Shown here piece by piece: positions 25,328-33,506 of a stretch of DNA of 64,000 bases. Position 1 is the stretch's first letter. Each line of letters begins with the position of its first letter. Source of the stretch: Uliginosibacterium sp. GTDB taxonomy: Bacteria > Pseudomonadota > Gammaproteobacteria > Burkholderiales > Rhodocyclaceae. The notes beneath the pieces were generated by a model. That model ran no database searches and had not been told where the DNA came from. It was given only the letters and a program-made list of their open reading frames with translations. The position numbers were made by a program, and so were the translations under genes. Location: positions 62,001-126,000 of the forward strand of contig JADKDZ010000008.1 of the NCBI GenBank assembly GCA_016718265.1. The letters run 5' to 3'.

Positions 25328-26056
25328 TTGAACCGCTTGCTGAAAACCGTGGTTGCCTTGGCGCTTGTCCCGACGTCTTTCTCCTGTTTTGCAGATGACG
25401 CGCTGATCCGCAAGGCTGTGAATACGATGTTCAATACGCAGGATGCGGTTCGCGAGATTACGAAACTGCCCTACGGCGATCTGCATGAAGTCGTCCTGAC
25501 GGACGGCCAGGTGCTGTACATGGATGGGCGTGGCAAGTACCTGATCCAGGGTTCCTTGATCGATGTCGATAAACGGCTGGATGTGACCGAGAAGCGCGAG
25601 AGTGATCGTGCCCGGTTGAATTTTGCTGATTTGCCGCTCAATCAGGCGATCAAGCAGGTGCGCGGCAATGGCAAGCGCGTGCTGGTGACGTTTGAGGATG
25701 TTAACTGCGGCTACTGCAAGAAGCTTGCCGCCGATCTCAAGAATCTGAAAGATGCCACCATCTATACCTTCATGATCGCGATCCTGGCCGCGGACTCTGA
25801 GGTCAAAGCCAAAAACATCTGGTGTGCGGCTGACCGGGCGAAAGCCTGGAATGACTGGATGGTGGAGGGTAACGAGCCTCCGGCTGCCAAGTGTGACGAT
25901 CCGATCAGAAAGAACCTTGAGCTCGCCAACAAATACCGTATCCGCGGGACGCCTGCCATCTACCTGTCTGATGGCACGCGAGCGGGCGGCGGCTACATCT
26001 CGCTGGATAAAATTGATGCGGCCTTGAACCGCGTCGAGGCAGCTGCGAAGAAGTAG
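25328..26056 (+). CDS. DsbC-family thiol:disulfide interchange protein
   Basis: The product is a periplasmic disulfide isomerase or reductase of the DsbC/DsbG type. A signal peptide (NRLLKTVVALALVPTSFSCFA) is followed by a short N-terminal dimerisation domain with 'LPYGDLHEVVLTDGQVLYMD', then a thioredoxin domain with the active site NCGYCKK near residue 125 and the cis-proline loop 'IRGTPAIYLSDGT'. I prefer the TTG at 25328 because GGAG sits 7 bases upstream and the signal peptide then starts correctly; an ATG at 25301 would add nine residues but its purine-rich site directly abuts the codon. It is convergent with the patB-like gene, four bases away. Confidence 0.9.
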   Translation: MNRLLKTVVALALVPTSFSCFADDALIRKAVNTMFNTQDAVREITKLPYGDLHEVVLTDGQVLYMDGRGKYLIQGSLIDVDKRLDVTEKRESDRARLNFADLPLNQAIKQVRGNGKRVLVTFEDVNCGYCKKLAADLKNLKDATIYTFMIAILAADSEVKAKNIWCAADRAKAWNDWMVEGNEPPAAKCDDPIRKNLELANKYRIRGTPAIYLSDGTRAGGGYISLDKIDAALNRVEAAAKK

Positions 26057-26060
26057 CGCG

Positions 26061-27203
26061 CTAGCCTGCGGAGAGGGCAGCTTGCATGCGGCTGAGAGCC
26101 TGGCTAAGCAGGCTGCGGCTGCAGGCAAAATTCAGGCGAACATAGCCTTCCATGCCAAAGTCCTTGCCGTCCGACAGGCCCACGCCGTGGTGCTCAAAGA
26201 AGCGTTGCGGCCGTGCCTGATTCAATTCCCGGCAGTCGATCCATGCCAGGTAGGTCGCTTCGACAGGCGTGCTGCGTAGGCCCGGCATGCTCGCGATGTT
26301 GTCGGTCACCAGCCGTGCGTTTTCGCGAAGGTAGCCGAGCAGGGCTTGCCGCCATGGGTCACCGTGTCGGTAGGCCGCTTCGGTGGCCACCAGCCCCAGC
26401 AGGTTGGGGGACGAAATCAAGCCCTGACCGGCCAGGATGAATTGCTGGCGAAGCTGCGCATTCGGGATGATGGCGAAGGCCGTCGACAGTGCCGGGATGT
26501 TCCAGGTCTTGGATGGCGCCATCAAGGTAATGGTCCGCTGCGCGAGGGACTCATCCAGGGCGGCGATCGGGCGGTAGGTGGACTGGGCGTCCAGCACCAG
26601 GCCGCAGTGAATGTCGTCCGAGCAGATCAGCCAGTCATGGTGGTCCGCGTAGCGCCCCAGCCGCAGCAGTTCTTCACGCGTCCAGACCCGCCCGACGGGG
26701 TTGTGTGGGTTGCACAGCATCAACAAGCGGATGGCATGGTGGTCCAGGCTCGCAAAGTGCTCCCAGTCGATTCCCCAGTGGCCCTCCGTCTCGACGAGGT
26801 GGCTGCGGATGAGGCGGCGTTCATGATTGGCGGGGGCTGCCAGAATGGGCGGGTATACCGGTGGAAAGGCGAGAATTCCCGCGCCCGGTTCACCGGCAAG
26901 TCGGCACGCGAGATTGAAGCCGGGTATGACGCCCGGTAGCCATACGATCCACTCGGGGGCGATCTGCCAGGCGTGATCGCGGGCGATGCCTTCGACGACA
27001 GCCAGGTTCAGCGAGGGCCAGGGATGGGCATAACCCAGGACGGGGTGGTCGAGTCGGGCTGTGATCGCCGTGCGAATCACCTCTGGCGTGGCGAAGTCCA
27101 TGTCCGCCACCCAGAGCGGGATGACGTCGCTATCACGATAGCGTTGCCACTTCATGCTGTCTGTGTGGCGGCGATCGGGCGATGGTTCAAATAGCGTATT
27201 CAT
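26061..27203 (-). CDS. patB: PatB/MalY-family PLP-dependent C-S lyase
   Basis: This 380-residue fold-type I aminotransferase-like enzyme most likely cleaves cystathionine or cysteine conjugates. The conserved start 'SMKWQRYRDSDVIPLWVADMDF' type block, 'LCNPHNPVGRVW' near 163, 'SDDIHCGLV' near 195, and the PLP lysine in 'MAPSKTWNI' near 232 are all typical of PatB. It runs leftward, 140 bases downstream of cysK on the same strand, so the pair concerns cysteine synthesis and sulfur amino acid interconversion. Substrate assignment is by family only. Confidence 0.88.
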   Translation of the reverse strand: MNTLFEPSPDRRHTDSMKWQRYRDSDVIPLWVADMDFATPEVIRTAITARLDHPVLGYAHPWPSLNLAVVEGIARDHAWQIAPEWIVWLPGVIPGFNLACRLAGEPGAGILAFPPVYPPILAAPANHERRLIRSHLVETEGHWGIDWEHFASLDHHAIRLLMLCNPHNPVGRVWTREELLRLGRYADHHDWLICSDDIHCGLVLDAQSTYRPIAALDESLAQRTITLMAPSKTWNIPALSTAFAIIPNAQLRQQFILAGQGLISSPNLLGLVATEAAYRHGDPWRQALLGYLRENARLVTDNIASMPGLRSTPVEATYLAWIDCRELNQARPQRFFEHHGVGLSDGKDFGMEGYVRLNFACSRSLLSQALSRMQAALSAG

Positions 27204-27296
27204 CAGAGGCTCTCAGACATCCAGGTAGTCCGCGGCGCCGCGTGACGCGCGACCTTGCTTCAGCGTGACCTTACCCGCATTCGCTGTGACCTGAAA

Positions 27297-27324
27297 GACA
27301 TCGGGCGCCTAAGCGCCCGGTGTC
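27297..27324 (-). terminator. Hairpin after cysK
   Basis: GACATCGGGCGC (27297-27308) pairs with GCGCCCGGTGTC (27313-27324; one G-T pair) around a 4-base loop, 21-48 bases past the cysK stop. On the minus strand the stem is followed by TTTCAGG, a weak T-run, so termination is likely but perhaps incomplete, allowing read-through into patB. Confidence 0.6.
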
Positions 27325-27344
27325 ATGCCGATGTTGGCGTCGGC

Positions 27345-28277
27345 TTACACGGCCAGGTGTTCGAACAGCGCAGTCGACAAATAACGCTCGCCAAAACTGG
27401 GGATGACGACGACGGTCGTCTTGCCACTGTTCTCCGGGCGCCGGGCAACTTCTAGCGCGGCCCAGATGGCAGCGCCCGACGAGATGCCCACCAGCAGCCC
27501 CTCTTCGGTGGCGGCGCGGCGAGCGAGGTCGAAGGCGTCGGCATTCTTGACACGCACGATCTCGTCGTAAATCGTCGTGTTCAACACGCTGGGGACAAAC
27601 CCGGCACCAATACCCTGGATCGGGTGTGGCCCGCGCTGCCCGCCCGACAAGACCGGGCTGGCGTCAGGCTCGACCGCGATCACTTTCAGCGAGGGCTTGC
27701 GCGCCTTGAGCACTTCACCGACACCTGTAATTGTGCCGCCGGTACCAATACCGGCCACAAAAAGATCGACGCTGCCGTCCGTGTCGCGCCAGATCTCCTC
27801 CGCCGTGGTCTGGCGGTGGATGGCGGGGTTGGCCGGGTTGTCGAATTGCTGCGGGATAAAGTAGCGGCTGTCGCTCTCGGCGAGCTCCTGTGCCCGGCGG
27901 ATGGCGCCGGGCATCCCTTCGGGGCCGGGGGTCAGGATCAGTTCGGCACCGTAGGCCTTGAGCAGCAGGCGACGCTCGCGGCTCATGGTCTCCGGCATCA
28001 CGAACGCCGCCTTGTAACCTTTGGCCGCGCAGACCATGGCCAGTCCAATGCCGGTGTTGCCGGAGGTAGGCTCCAGGATGATGGTGTCGGGGCCGATCTT
28101 CCCGGCCTGCTCGGCCGCTTCGATCATGGCCGCCGCGATACGATCCTTGACGCTGTGACCCGGGTTGAAAAACTCCAGCTTGGCCAGAATCTGGCCATCG
28201 ATCTGGGCTGACAGACGGTTGAGGCGAACAAGCGGGGTGTTGCCGATCAGTTCGGTCACATTCTGGGCGACGCGCAT
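27345..28277 (-). CDS. cysK: Cysteine synthase A (O-acetylserine sulfhydrylase)
   Basis: CysK joins O-acetylserine and sulfide into cysteine. The 310-residue protein has 'LIGNTPLVRLNRL' at the start, the PLP lysine in 'PGHSVKDRI' near residue 44, the substrate loop PTSGNTGIGLA near 70, the phosphate-binding GTGGTITG near 178 and 'GISSGAAIWAALEVA' near 265. The residue pattern fits CysK better than CysM. The ATG at 28277 is preceded by GGAGAG. It ends with a hairpin at 27297. Confidence 0.95.
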   Translation of the reverse strand: MRVAQNVTELIGNTPLVRLNRLSAQIDGQILAKLEFFNPGHSVKDRIAAAMIEAAEQAGKIGPDTIILEPTSGNTGIGLAMVCAAKGYKAAFVMPETMSRERRLLLKAYGAELILTPGPEGMPGAIRRAQELAESDSRYFIPQQFDNPANPAIHRQTTAEEIWRDTDGSVDLFVAGIGTGGTITGVGEVLKARKPSLKVIAVEPDASPVLSGGQRGPHPIQGIGAGFVPSVLNTTIYDEIVRVKNADAFDLARRAATEEGLLVGISSGAAIWAALEVARRPENSGKTTVVVIPSFGERYLSTALFEHLAV

Positions 28278-28373
28278 GGCAGGACTCTCCTTTAGCTGAG
28301 GGATGCGGGATTCTAGTTCGCCGAAAAAGGAATATGAAAGGAAGTAAAAGTCACTAAGGAGAATAAAGAGACT

Positions 28374-28862
28374 TCAAAGCGCCTTGATCTTGCCCAGCAG
28401 CGCCGTTGTCGAGCGATCCACTTCAAAAGGAATCGAGTGCACGCTGCCACCCCAGGCAAGTACCTCTGCATGGCCGACGATCCGCTCGATCGGCCAGTCG
28501 CCTCCTTTGACAAGAATGTCTGGCCGGCTTTCCAGTATTCGCGCCAGCGGCGTGTCTTCGTCAAACCACGTGACCAGGTCGACACAGCCAAGTGCGGCCA
28601 TGACGGCGGCACGATCTTCAAGCGGGTTGATGGGGCGTTCATCGCCCTTGCCTTGTCTTTTGACCGACGCGTCGGTGTTCAGGGCGACGATCATTGCGGC
28701 GCCGAGCGCCCGTGCCTGGCCGAGATAGGTTACGTGGCCGCGGTGAAGGATATCGAAGCAGCCGTTGGTAAAAACCAGCGGGTGAGGGAGCGATGCAAGG
28801 CGCTGCGCTAATTCTGCGGGCGGACATATCTTGCTCTCGGAACTCGGGCGTGCGTATTTCAT
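28374..28862 (-). CDS. rfaE2: D-glycero-beta-D-manno-heptose 1-phosphate adenylyltransferase
   Basis: This is the stand-alone nucleotidyltransferase half of HldE, which activates heptose 1-phosphate to ADP-heptose for the lipopolysaccharide core. The 162 residues contain the signature 'FTNGCFDILHRGHVTYL' (nucleotidyltransferase HxGH) near 30-46, 'ALNTDASVKRQGKG', and KGGDW near 117. The start is taken at the ATG at 28862; upstream in-frame codons are outside the conserved domain. The kinase half is not adjacent, as is usual in betaproteobacteria, which encode the two activities separately. Confidence 0.92.
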   Translation of the reverse strand: MKYARPSSESKICPPAELAQRLASLPHPLVFTNGCFDILHRGHVTYLGQARALGAAMIVALNTDASVKRQGKGDERPINPLEDRAAVMAALGCVDLVTWFDEDTPLARILESRPDILVKGGDWPIERIVGHAEVLAWGGSVHSIPFEVDRSTTALLGKIKAL

Positions 28863-29361
28863 GATGAATCCAGATTTGGGAATGCGGCTAATCTTAACCC
28901 GGCGCCGCATAGTGCCGGGCTCGTCGCGGACGAAACCTCGTCACCCATGGACGGGGAAAGGTGATCCTGCATGGTGACTTGCCCTTTGGTCGGTGAGTAC
29001 TGAAAGCCGGCGTTTTGAAAGGGTCCGATCGTGTCTGTGTGCGTGTTTTGCGTAGGGGCCAGCGCGTCCGAAACTCAGCTGCGCTGCCATGGTTTCTTTG
29101 TTGCCGGAATGATTTAACACTTTAGTATCTGAGTTATAAAGGGTTTTTTATGTCGCGATAAAGCGTCGTATTCGCAGGGCGGAGCGCGCCCCGGATGCGA
29201 CCTGCTCGCTCTGGCGAGTCGTCGGCTGGGGCGGCCCATGACGAAGCACCTTGCAGCGAGAAAATGGTCGTGATGCTGTCGACACCCGTGCAACAGGCAT
29301 TTAGGTTAATCTTCGGCCCACCCCACCCGTATGCTGGTGGCACTGCGGAAAGCGTGCGTCC
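28863..29361. other. Intergenic region with a candidate promoter
   Basis: There is no credible gene in these 500 bases between rfaE2 (leftward) and the response regulator (rightward). A low-GC stretch at 29100-29150 holds TTGCCG (29101-29106) and TAGTAT (29123-29128), spaced 16 bases on the plus strand, a reasonable sigma-70 pair for the two-component genes with a leader of about 230 bases. A small hairpin, GGGCGGAGCGCGCCC, follows at 29177-29191. Confidence 0.4.
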
Positions 29362-30015
29362 ATGAACGTTTTTGCCCGAAATGTCCTGCTGGTCGATGAC
29401 CATTCCCTGCTTCAGCACGCGCTGAAGGCGATTCTTGAACCCCTTCTGGTTGGTGGCGAAATTCATTGTGCCTCGACCGCACAGGACGCCGTGTCGGCCC
29501 TGCGTTCCGGCAAGGTCTTCCATCTTGTGTTGCTGGATCTCAAGTTGCCTGACAGTGACGGCATGCGCCTGATGAGCCTGCTGCGGCGCGAGGCGCCGAA
29601 CGTCCCGGTTGCGATCTTTTCGGGCCAGGACGCGCCGATCTATCGCCAGCTTGCGCGCGAAGCCGACGCAGACGGTTTTCTCGGCAAGTCGATGGAGCCC
29701 GGCGCCTTGGTTGATGGTGTGCGGACCCTGCTCTCGGGGCGCCGCTTCTTCGACGATCAGCAAGAGCGTACCCGTGGCGTGCCGCACGGCGAGACGCGGC
29801 CACGCCCCAAGCTGAGTCCGAAGCAGGAGCGCGTGCTGTGTTGCCTGATGGAGGGGCTGTCGAACAAGGAAATCGCTCAGCGCCTTGACCTCTCTGAGCG
29901 CACGGTGAAGATGCACCTCACCTCCGTTTACCATGTGCTTGGTGTCAATACGCGTTCGCAAGCTATCCTGGTCGGGCAGACCCTGAATCTGACCATGCCG
30001 CCCGAAGACGGCTAG
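29362..30015 (+). CDS. NarL/FixJ-type response regulator
   Basis: The 217-residue transcriptional regulator has a receiver domain (residues 8-125: acidic pair in LLVDDHS, phospho-acceptor Asp in 'LVLLDLKLPDSDG' near 58, 'AIFSGQ', Lys in GFLGKSMEPG near 112) and a LuxR-type HTH (residues 150-210: LSPKQERVL, 'LSNKEIAQRLDLSERTVKMH', 'VYHVLGVNTRSQA'). Phosphorylation would come from a histidine kinase; the candidate is the kinase-like gene 4 bases downstream. Targets are unknown. A weak promoter lies about 235 bases upstream. Confidence 0.93.
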   Translation: MNVFARNVLLVDDHSLLQHALKAILEPLLVGGEIHCASTAQDAVSALRSGKVFHLVLLDLKLPDSDGMRLMSLLRREAPNVPVAIFSGQDAPIYRQLAREADADGFLGKSMEPGALVDGVRTLLSGRRFFDDQQERTRGVPHGETRPRPKLSPKQERVLCCLMEGLSNKEIAQRLDLSERTVKMHLTSVYHVLGVNTRSQAILVGQTLNLTMPPEDG

Positions 30016-30019
30016 CGCC

Positions 30020-30889
30020 ATGGCAACTGCCCATGTCCAGTATGGCCGCCTGCGGGCGGCCATACTCATCCTTGCGCTCGCTCTCGTGCTGACGACGGGC
30101 GCCTCTGTACTGGCGGTAAGGCTCGTCGCGCTGCTTGTCGGCCTCGCTGCGCTGGCCTATCTCGCACGGCTGTGTCTGTCAGGGCGAGCCGAAGCGCGCG
30201 ACCTCGCTGAGTCTGAGTCGCGCGAGGCAGATGGCGGAGGCTGTGCGGTACTCGCTTCTGCCGGACATGACTTGCGCCAGCCGGTACAGGCGATTTCACT
30301 GTTCGCCGCAAGTCTCGCTGCCTACCCTTTGCCGGAATCAAGCCGCAAGCTGGTGGCCGGAATCGAGGCGGGGGTACAGTCGCTCTCCGGCATGCTGGAA
30401 GCCGTGTGCGGGATCGCCAAGCTGCAGGCTGGGCGCCTTGACTGTGCGTTGCAGCCGGTGGCGCTGGAAGCTTTTTTCGCCCATGTAGTTGAAGACAAAC
30501 TCGATATTGCGCATGGAGTGCCGCTGCATCTGCGGCACGTGCACACCCGGCACCAGGTGAGCGCCGATGCGGCGCTGCTGCAGCAAGCCTTGAACTGCCT
30601 GCTCGATTTGGCCCTGAGTGAGTGCGAAGTGGAAGGCGGCATCCTGCTGGGCTGCCGGACTCGCGGCAGCGAGCGATGGATCGAGCTGCGTTACACCAAC
30701 ACACGCAGCAGGCAGGCGGCGCACGTCACCGAGTTTGTTCCGGGTGAAGCCTACTGCAATGGCTTGCCGGACAAAGGTTACGGTCTGGCCTATGTGCACG
30801 GGCTGGCCCGCTTGATGGGCGGGCGTCTGGAAGCGTTCGTCTGGCCGCAACGCGGCAGCCTGCTGCGCCTTCGCCTGCAAGCTGCCTGA
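30020..30889 (+). CDS. Short sensor histidine kinase with degenerate ATPase domain
   Basis: The 289-residue protein has two N-terminal membrane helices (residues about 10-50) with almost no periplasmic part, a HisKA phospho-acceptor box ('SAGHDLRQPVQAISLFAASL', His near residue 83) and a HATPase-like C-terminus. The second glycine box is visible ('KGYGLAYVHGLARLMGGRLE') and a weak N-box-like helix (LLQQALNCLLDLALSE), but the usual N-box asparagine pattern and the DxGxG loop are missing; 'ELRYTNTRSRQAAHVTEF' occupies that position. GHDLRQP-type kinases are common partners of NarL regulators. It may be a kinase with an unusual ATP site or a phosphatase or docking protein for the upstream regulator. 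Confidence 0.8.
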   Translation: MATAHVQYGRLRAAILILALALVLTTGASVLAVRLVALLVGLAALAYLARLCLSGRAEARDLAESESREADGGGCAVLASAGHDLRQPVQAISLFAASLAAYPLPESSRKLVAGIEAGVQSLSGMLEAVCGIAKLQAGRLDCALQPVALEAFFAHVVEDKLDIAHGVPLHLRHVHTRHQVSADAALLQQALNCLLDLALSECEVEGGILLGCRTRGSERWIELRYTNTRSRQAAHVTEFVPGEAYCNGLPDKGYGLAYVHGLARLMGGRLEAFVWPQRGSLLRLRLQAA

Positions 30890-30900
30890 GTGCTGCGTGC

Positions 30901-31506
30901 TTATTTGGCTGTCAGATTGGCGATGTCGGCCGGGCTCATCACTTCCAGCACTTTGACAACCCGCTTGACGCCTGCCGTGGTACGGGCGATTTCTGTGGCG
31001 ATATTGGCTTCCTGCTCCGTCACCATCCCCATCAGGTAGACCGTGGCGTCTTCGGTGACCACCTTGAACGAGTGCGCCGAGATGTCCCGGTTCTCGACCA
31101 GACGTGCCTTGACCTTCGTCGTCAGCAGGGCGTCGTTGGTCCGCACTGTGAAGGGAATCGGGTAGCCTTGGGTGATTTCGTTGAAGACCTCGCGCACATT
31201 CGGCACCTTGCGCGCCACTTGCTCGATTTCGGCTTTGGCGCCTTCGTCGATGGCTTGCCCGGTCAGCAAGACCCAGCGGTTGTAAGAGGTTGCCGAAGCC
31301 TGGGATTTGGCTTCCAGGGCGTCCGGGAAGCTGCGGTTGAAGCGGTGCTCGATTTCCGTGTCTTGCAGTTGAATGCCATAGGAGCGGCGGTCCATCGAGG
31401 CGATCACACTCCCACCAACGCCAGCGGCCATCAGGGGAATGCAGGCGGGCAGGGCGGTAGTAATGCAGAGGGCTGTGATCAGGGTTTGCAAGCGGGTTTT
31501 GTTCAA
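30901..31506 (-). CDS. dolP: Dual-BON-domain outer-membrane lipoprotein DolP (YraP)
   Basis: DolP binds anionic phospholipid at division sites and supports outer-membrane integrity. The 201-residue product has a lipoprotein signal (LITALCITTALPAC) and two BON domains (about residues 55-120 and 130-195): 'VLLTGQA..EGAKAEIEQVA' with 'VREVFNEITQG', then 'TTKVKARLVENRDI' with 'VYLMGMVTEQEA' and 'VKRVVKVLEV'. The start is the TTG at 31506: GGGAGA lies upstream, and it overlaps the diaA stop by 4 bases. An ATG at 31545 inside diaA would put a charged stretch before the signal peptide and is rejected. The diaA-dolP order matches E. coli. Confidence 0.9.
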   Translation of the reverse strand: MNKTRLQTLITALCITTALPACIPLMAAGVGGSVIASMDRRSYGIQLQDTEIEHRFNRSFPDALEAKSQASATSYNRWVLLTGQAIDEGAKAEIEQVARKVPNVREVFNEITQGYPIPFTVRTNDALLTTKVKARLVENRDISAHSFKVVTEDATVYLMGMVTEQEANIATEIARTTAGVKRVVKVLEVMSPADIANLTAK

Positions 31507-32096
31507 GTTTCGTCTCCCATCAATAAGCAGTCGATGCCATCGCACAGGCAGTGGATGGCAAGCAGATGGACCTCCTGGATGCGGGAGGTTCGTTCATGCG
31601 GTACACAAATCGTGACATCTCCGGGGCGCAGCATGGCTGCCGCCTGTCCGCCGTCCGCTCCGACGAGAGCGATGACACGCAGATCCCGCTCGTGCGCCGC
31701 CTCAATGGCGGCCAGCGCACAGACGGAATCACCACGCGGAGAGATCAGCAACAGCACATCCCCCGGGTGGCCGAGTGCTCTGACCTGCTTGGCGAAGACT
31801 TGTTCCCAGCCATGCGCATTTGCCATGGCACTGATCGCGGGCATGCTGGCAGTGAGGTCGATGGCCGCCAGCTCGGGGCGTTCGCGTTCGAACTGCCCTT
31901 GCAGCAGCGAGGTGAAATACTGCGCCAGTGCCGCAGAGCCACCAATGCCACAACTGAGGATCTTGCCGTTACCCAACAGGCAATGAACCATCGCATCGGT
32001 GGCTTCTGCCAGCGGAAAGCACAGCACTTCGGCGGCTGCAGCCTTGGCGCGTGCATTGTCTTCAAAGTGAAGATTGATGCGGGAGGCGAGATCCAT
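31503..32096 (-). CDS. diaA: SIS-domain protein DiaA / phosphoheptose isomerase family
   Basis: The 197-residue protein is a single SIS domain of the GmhA/DiaA family: 'GNGKILSCGIGGSAALAQYF' near 42 (phosphosugar loop), 'VLLLISPRGDS' near 112 and 'VHLLAIHCLCDGID' near 175. DiaA stimulates DnaA assembly at the origin; GmhA isomerises sedoheptulose 7-phosphate. Context (overlap with dolP, yraN nearby) favours DiaA. True GmhA function cannot be excluded, especially as rfaE2 is 3 kb away. The start is the ATG at 32096, two bases after argC ends. Confidence 0.85.
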   Translation of the reverse strand: MDLASRINLHFEDNARAKAAAAEVLCFPLAEATDAMVHCLLGNGKILSCGIGGSAALAQYFTSLLQGQFERERPELAAIDLTASMPAISAMANAHGWEQVFAKQVRALGHPGDVLLLISPRGDSVCALAAIEAAHERDLRVIALVGADGGQAAAMLRPGDVTICVPHERTSRIQEVHLLAIHCLCDGIDCLLMGDET

Positions 32097-32098
32097 GC

Positions 32099-33055
32099 TC
32101 AGGCCTGGAGCGAGGTCGTTTCGGCCAGCCCGAGCATCGCATTCATGCACTGGATGGCGGCACCCGACGCGCCCTTGCCCAGATTGTCGAAGCGCGCGAC
32201 CAGCAGGATCTGCTCGGCATGGCCAAACACAAAGAGTTCGGCGCGATTCGTGTTGTTGCAGGTCGTTGCAGGCAGGAAGCCGGCGTCCAGCCCTTCGGTA
32301 CCGCCCAGCGGCATGACCTTCACGAAAGTCTCGTTGGCGTAATACGCCGAAAGATGCGCGTGGACGGATTCCGGACTGGCTTTGCCCGGCAGCAGGCGGG
32401 GGAGCAACGGGATCGAGACCAGCATGCCTTGCGCAAAATTTGCGATTACCGGCGTGAATAGCGGCGTGTGCGCCAAGCCGCACAGGGCGGTCATCTCCGG
32501 CAGGTGCTTGTGCGCAAGTCCCAGCGCGTAGAGCCGGGGGCTCTTCATGGTGTCGGGCAGGCTCGCCGGCTCTTCGTACTTGGCGATCATTTCCTTGCCA
32601 GCCCCGGAGTAGCCCGAAAGCGAAAACACCGAGAACGGATAATCGGCCGGCACGATGTTCGCGGCGACCAGGGGGGCAACCGTCAGGATGAATCCAGTGG
32701 CGTGACAACCGGGCACGGCGATCCGCTGCGAGGCGCGAATGCGTTCCCGCTGTCCGTGCAGTTCAGGCATGCCGTAGACCCAATCCGGATGCGTGCGATG
32801 GGCGGTGCTGGCATCCAGGAAGCGGGTGCGCGTGTTGTCCGGCGCGAGTAGCGCGACGGACTCGCGCGAGGCGGCATCGGGCAGGCACAGGAAGACCGCA
32901 TCGGCGGCATTGATGTAGTCGGCCTTGACGCGCGGGTCCTTGCGCTGGTCTTCGGGGATGCTCAGGATCTCGATGTCGGAGCGTCCGGCGAGCCGTTCGT
33001 CGATTTTGAGGCCGGTCGTGCCGTGCCGACCGTCAATGAATACCTTGTAAGTCAT
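32099..33055 (-). CDS. argC: N-acetyl-gamma-glutamyl-phosphate reductase, type 2
   Basis: ArgC reduces N-acetylglutamyl phosphate to the semialdehyde with NADPH, the third step of arginine synthesis. At 318 residues it is the shorter type 2 form: 'VFIDGRHGTTGLKIDERL' at the N-terminus (nucleotide binding), 'LCLPDAASRESVALL' near 57, and the catalytic cysteine in 'IAVPGCHATGFIL' near 115. 'GYSGAGKEMIAKYE' follows near 150. It is transcribed leftward and followed almost immediately by diaA, an unrelated function, so co-transcription is by proximity. Confidence 0.95.
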   Translation of the reverse strand: MTYKVFIDGRHGTTGLKIDERLAGRSDIEILSIPEDQRKDPRVKADYINAADAVFLCLPDAASRESVALLAPDNTRTRFLDASTAHRTHPDWVYGMPELHGQRERIRASQRIAVPGCHATGFILTVAPLVAANIVPADYPFSVFSLSGYSGAGKEMIAKYEEPASLPDTMKSPRLYALGLAHKHLPEMTALCGLAHTPLFTPVIANFAQGMLVSIPLLPRLLPGKASPESVHAHLSAYYANETFVKVMPLGGTEGLDAGFLPATTCNNTNRAELFVFGHAEQILLVARFDNLGKGASGAAIQCMNAMLGLAETTSLQA

Positions 33056-33128
33056 GCGTCACTCTTCGATAAGCGTTCAGACCAGCATTGTAAGCGAGCA
33101 CCGTGACAATGCGGTTTCCAGCGCGCGG

Positions 33129-33506
33129 CTATGGCCCCGCCGCCAGCGGCAGCAGGATCTCGATTTCGATGCGACGGCGCGGATCCGGGTGCTCGCGCAG
33201 GTGCCGGATGCGCGCGGAGAGTGGCGCTCCTTCAGCCAGGGCGCGGCTCACCGCGCCATTCAGGGTGCGGGGCAGGTAGCCGAGAGATTGGCCCTGCCAG
33301 TCGACCCGGATCGCTTGCGCGTCATGGGCGTTCGCCGGCTCGGCAATGAGTGTGAGTACGTCGCCTTCACGTAACTCAGGCCACAGTGCTTGCGCGTGGT
33401 GGTGTTTGAAGCCGGCAATGGGCGTGCGTTGCACGACCAGGCTACTTTGCCCGAACGCGACGCCACAGCCGAGCGTGAGCAACGCCAGCCAGGCCCGCGC
33501 GTGCAT
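33129..33506 (-). CDS. Exported HIRAN-domain protein
   Basis: The 125-residue product is a lone HIRAN domain behind a signal peptide. From the ATG at 33506, 'ARAWLALLTLGCGVAFGQ' predicts Sec export; the HIRAN core follows: 'TPIAGFKHHHAQALWPELREG', 'LIAEPANAHDAQAIRVDW' (the N.hD..Ai.V motif) and 'LGYLPRTLNGAVSRAL'. HIRAN domains usually bind DNA 3' ends or nucleic acids inside larger helicases and nucleases, so an exported single domain is functionally puzzling. The start overlaps the yraN stop (TGATG). It may be a periplasmic binder of some other ligand. Confidence 0.85.
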   Translation of the reverse strand: MHARAWLALLTLGCGVAFGQSSLVVQRTPIAGFKHHHAQALWPELREGDVLTLIAEPANAHDAQAIRVDWQGQSLGYLPRTLNGAVSRALAEGAPLSARIRHLREHPDPRRRIEIEILLPLAAGP

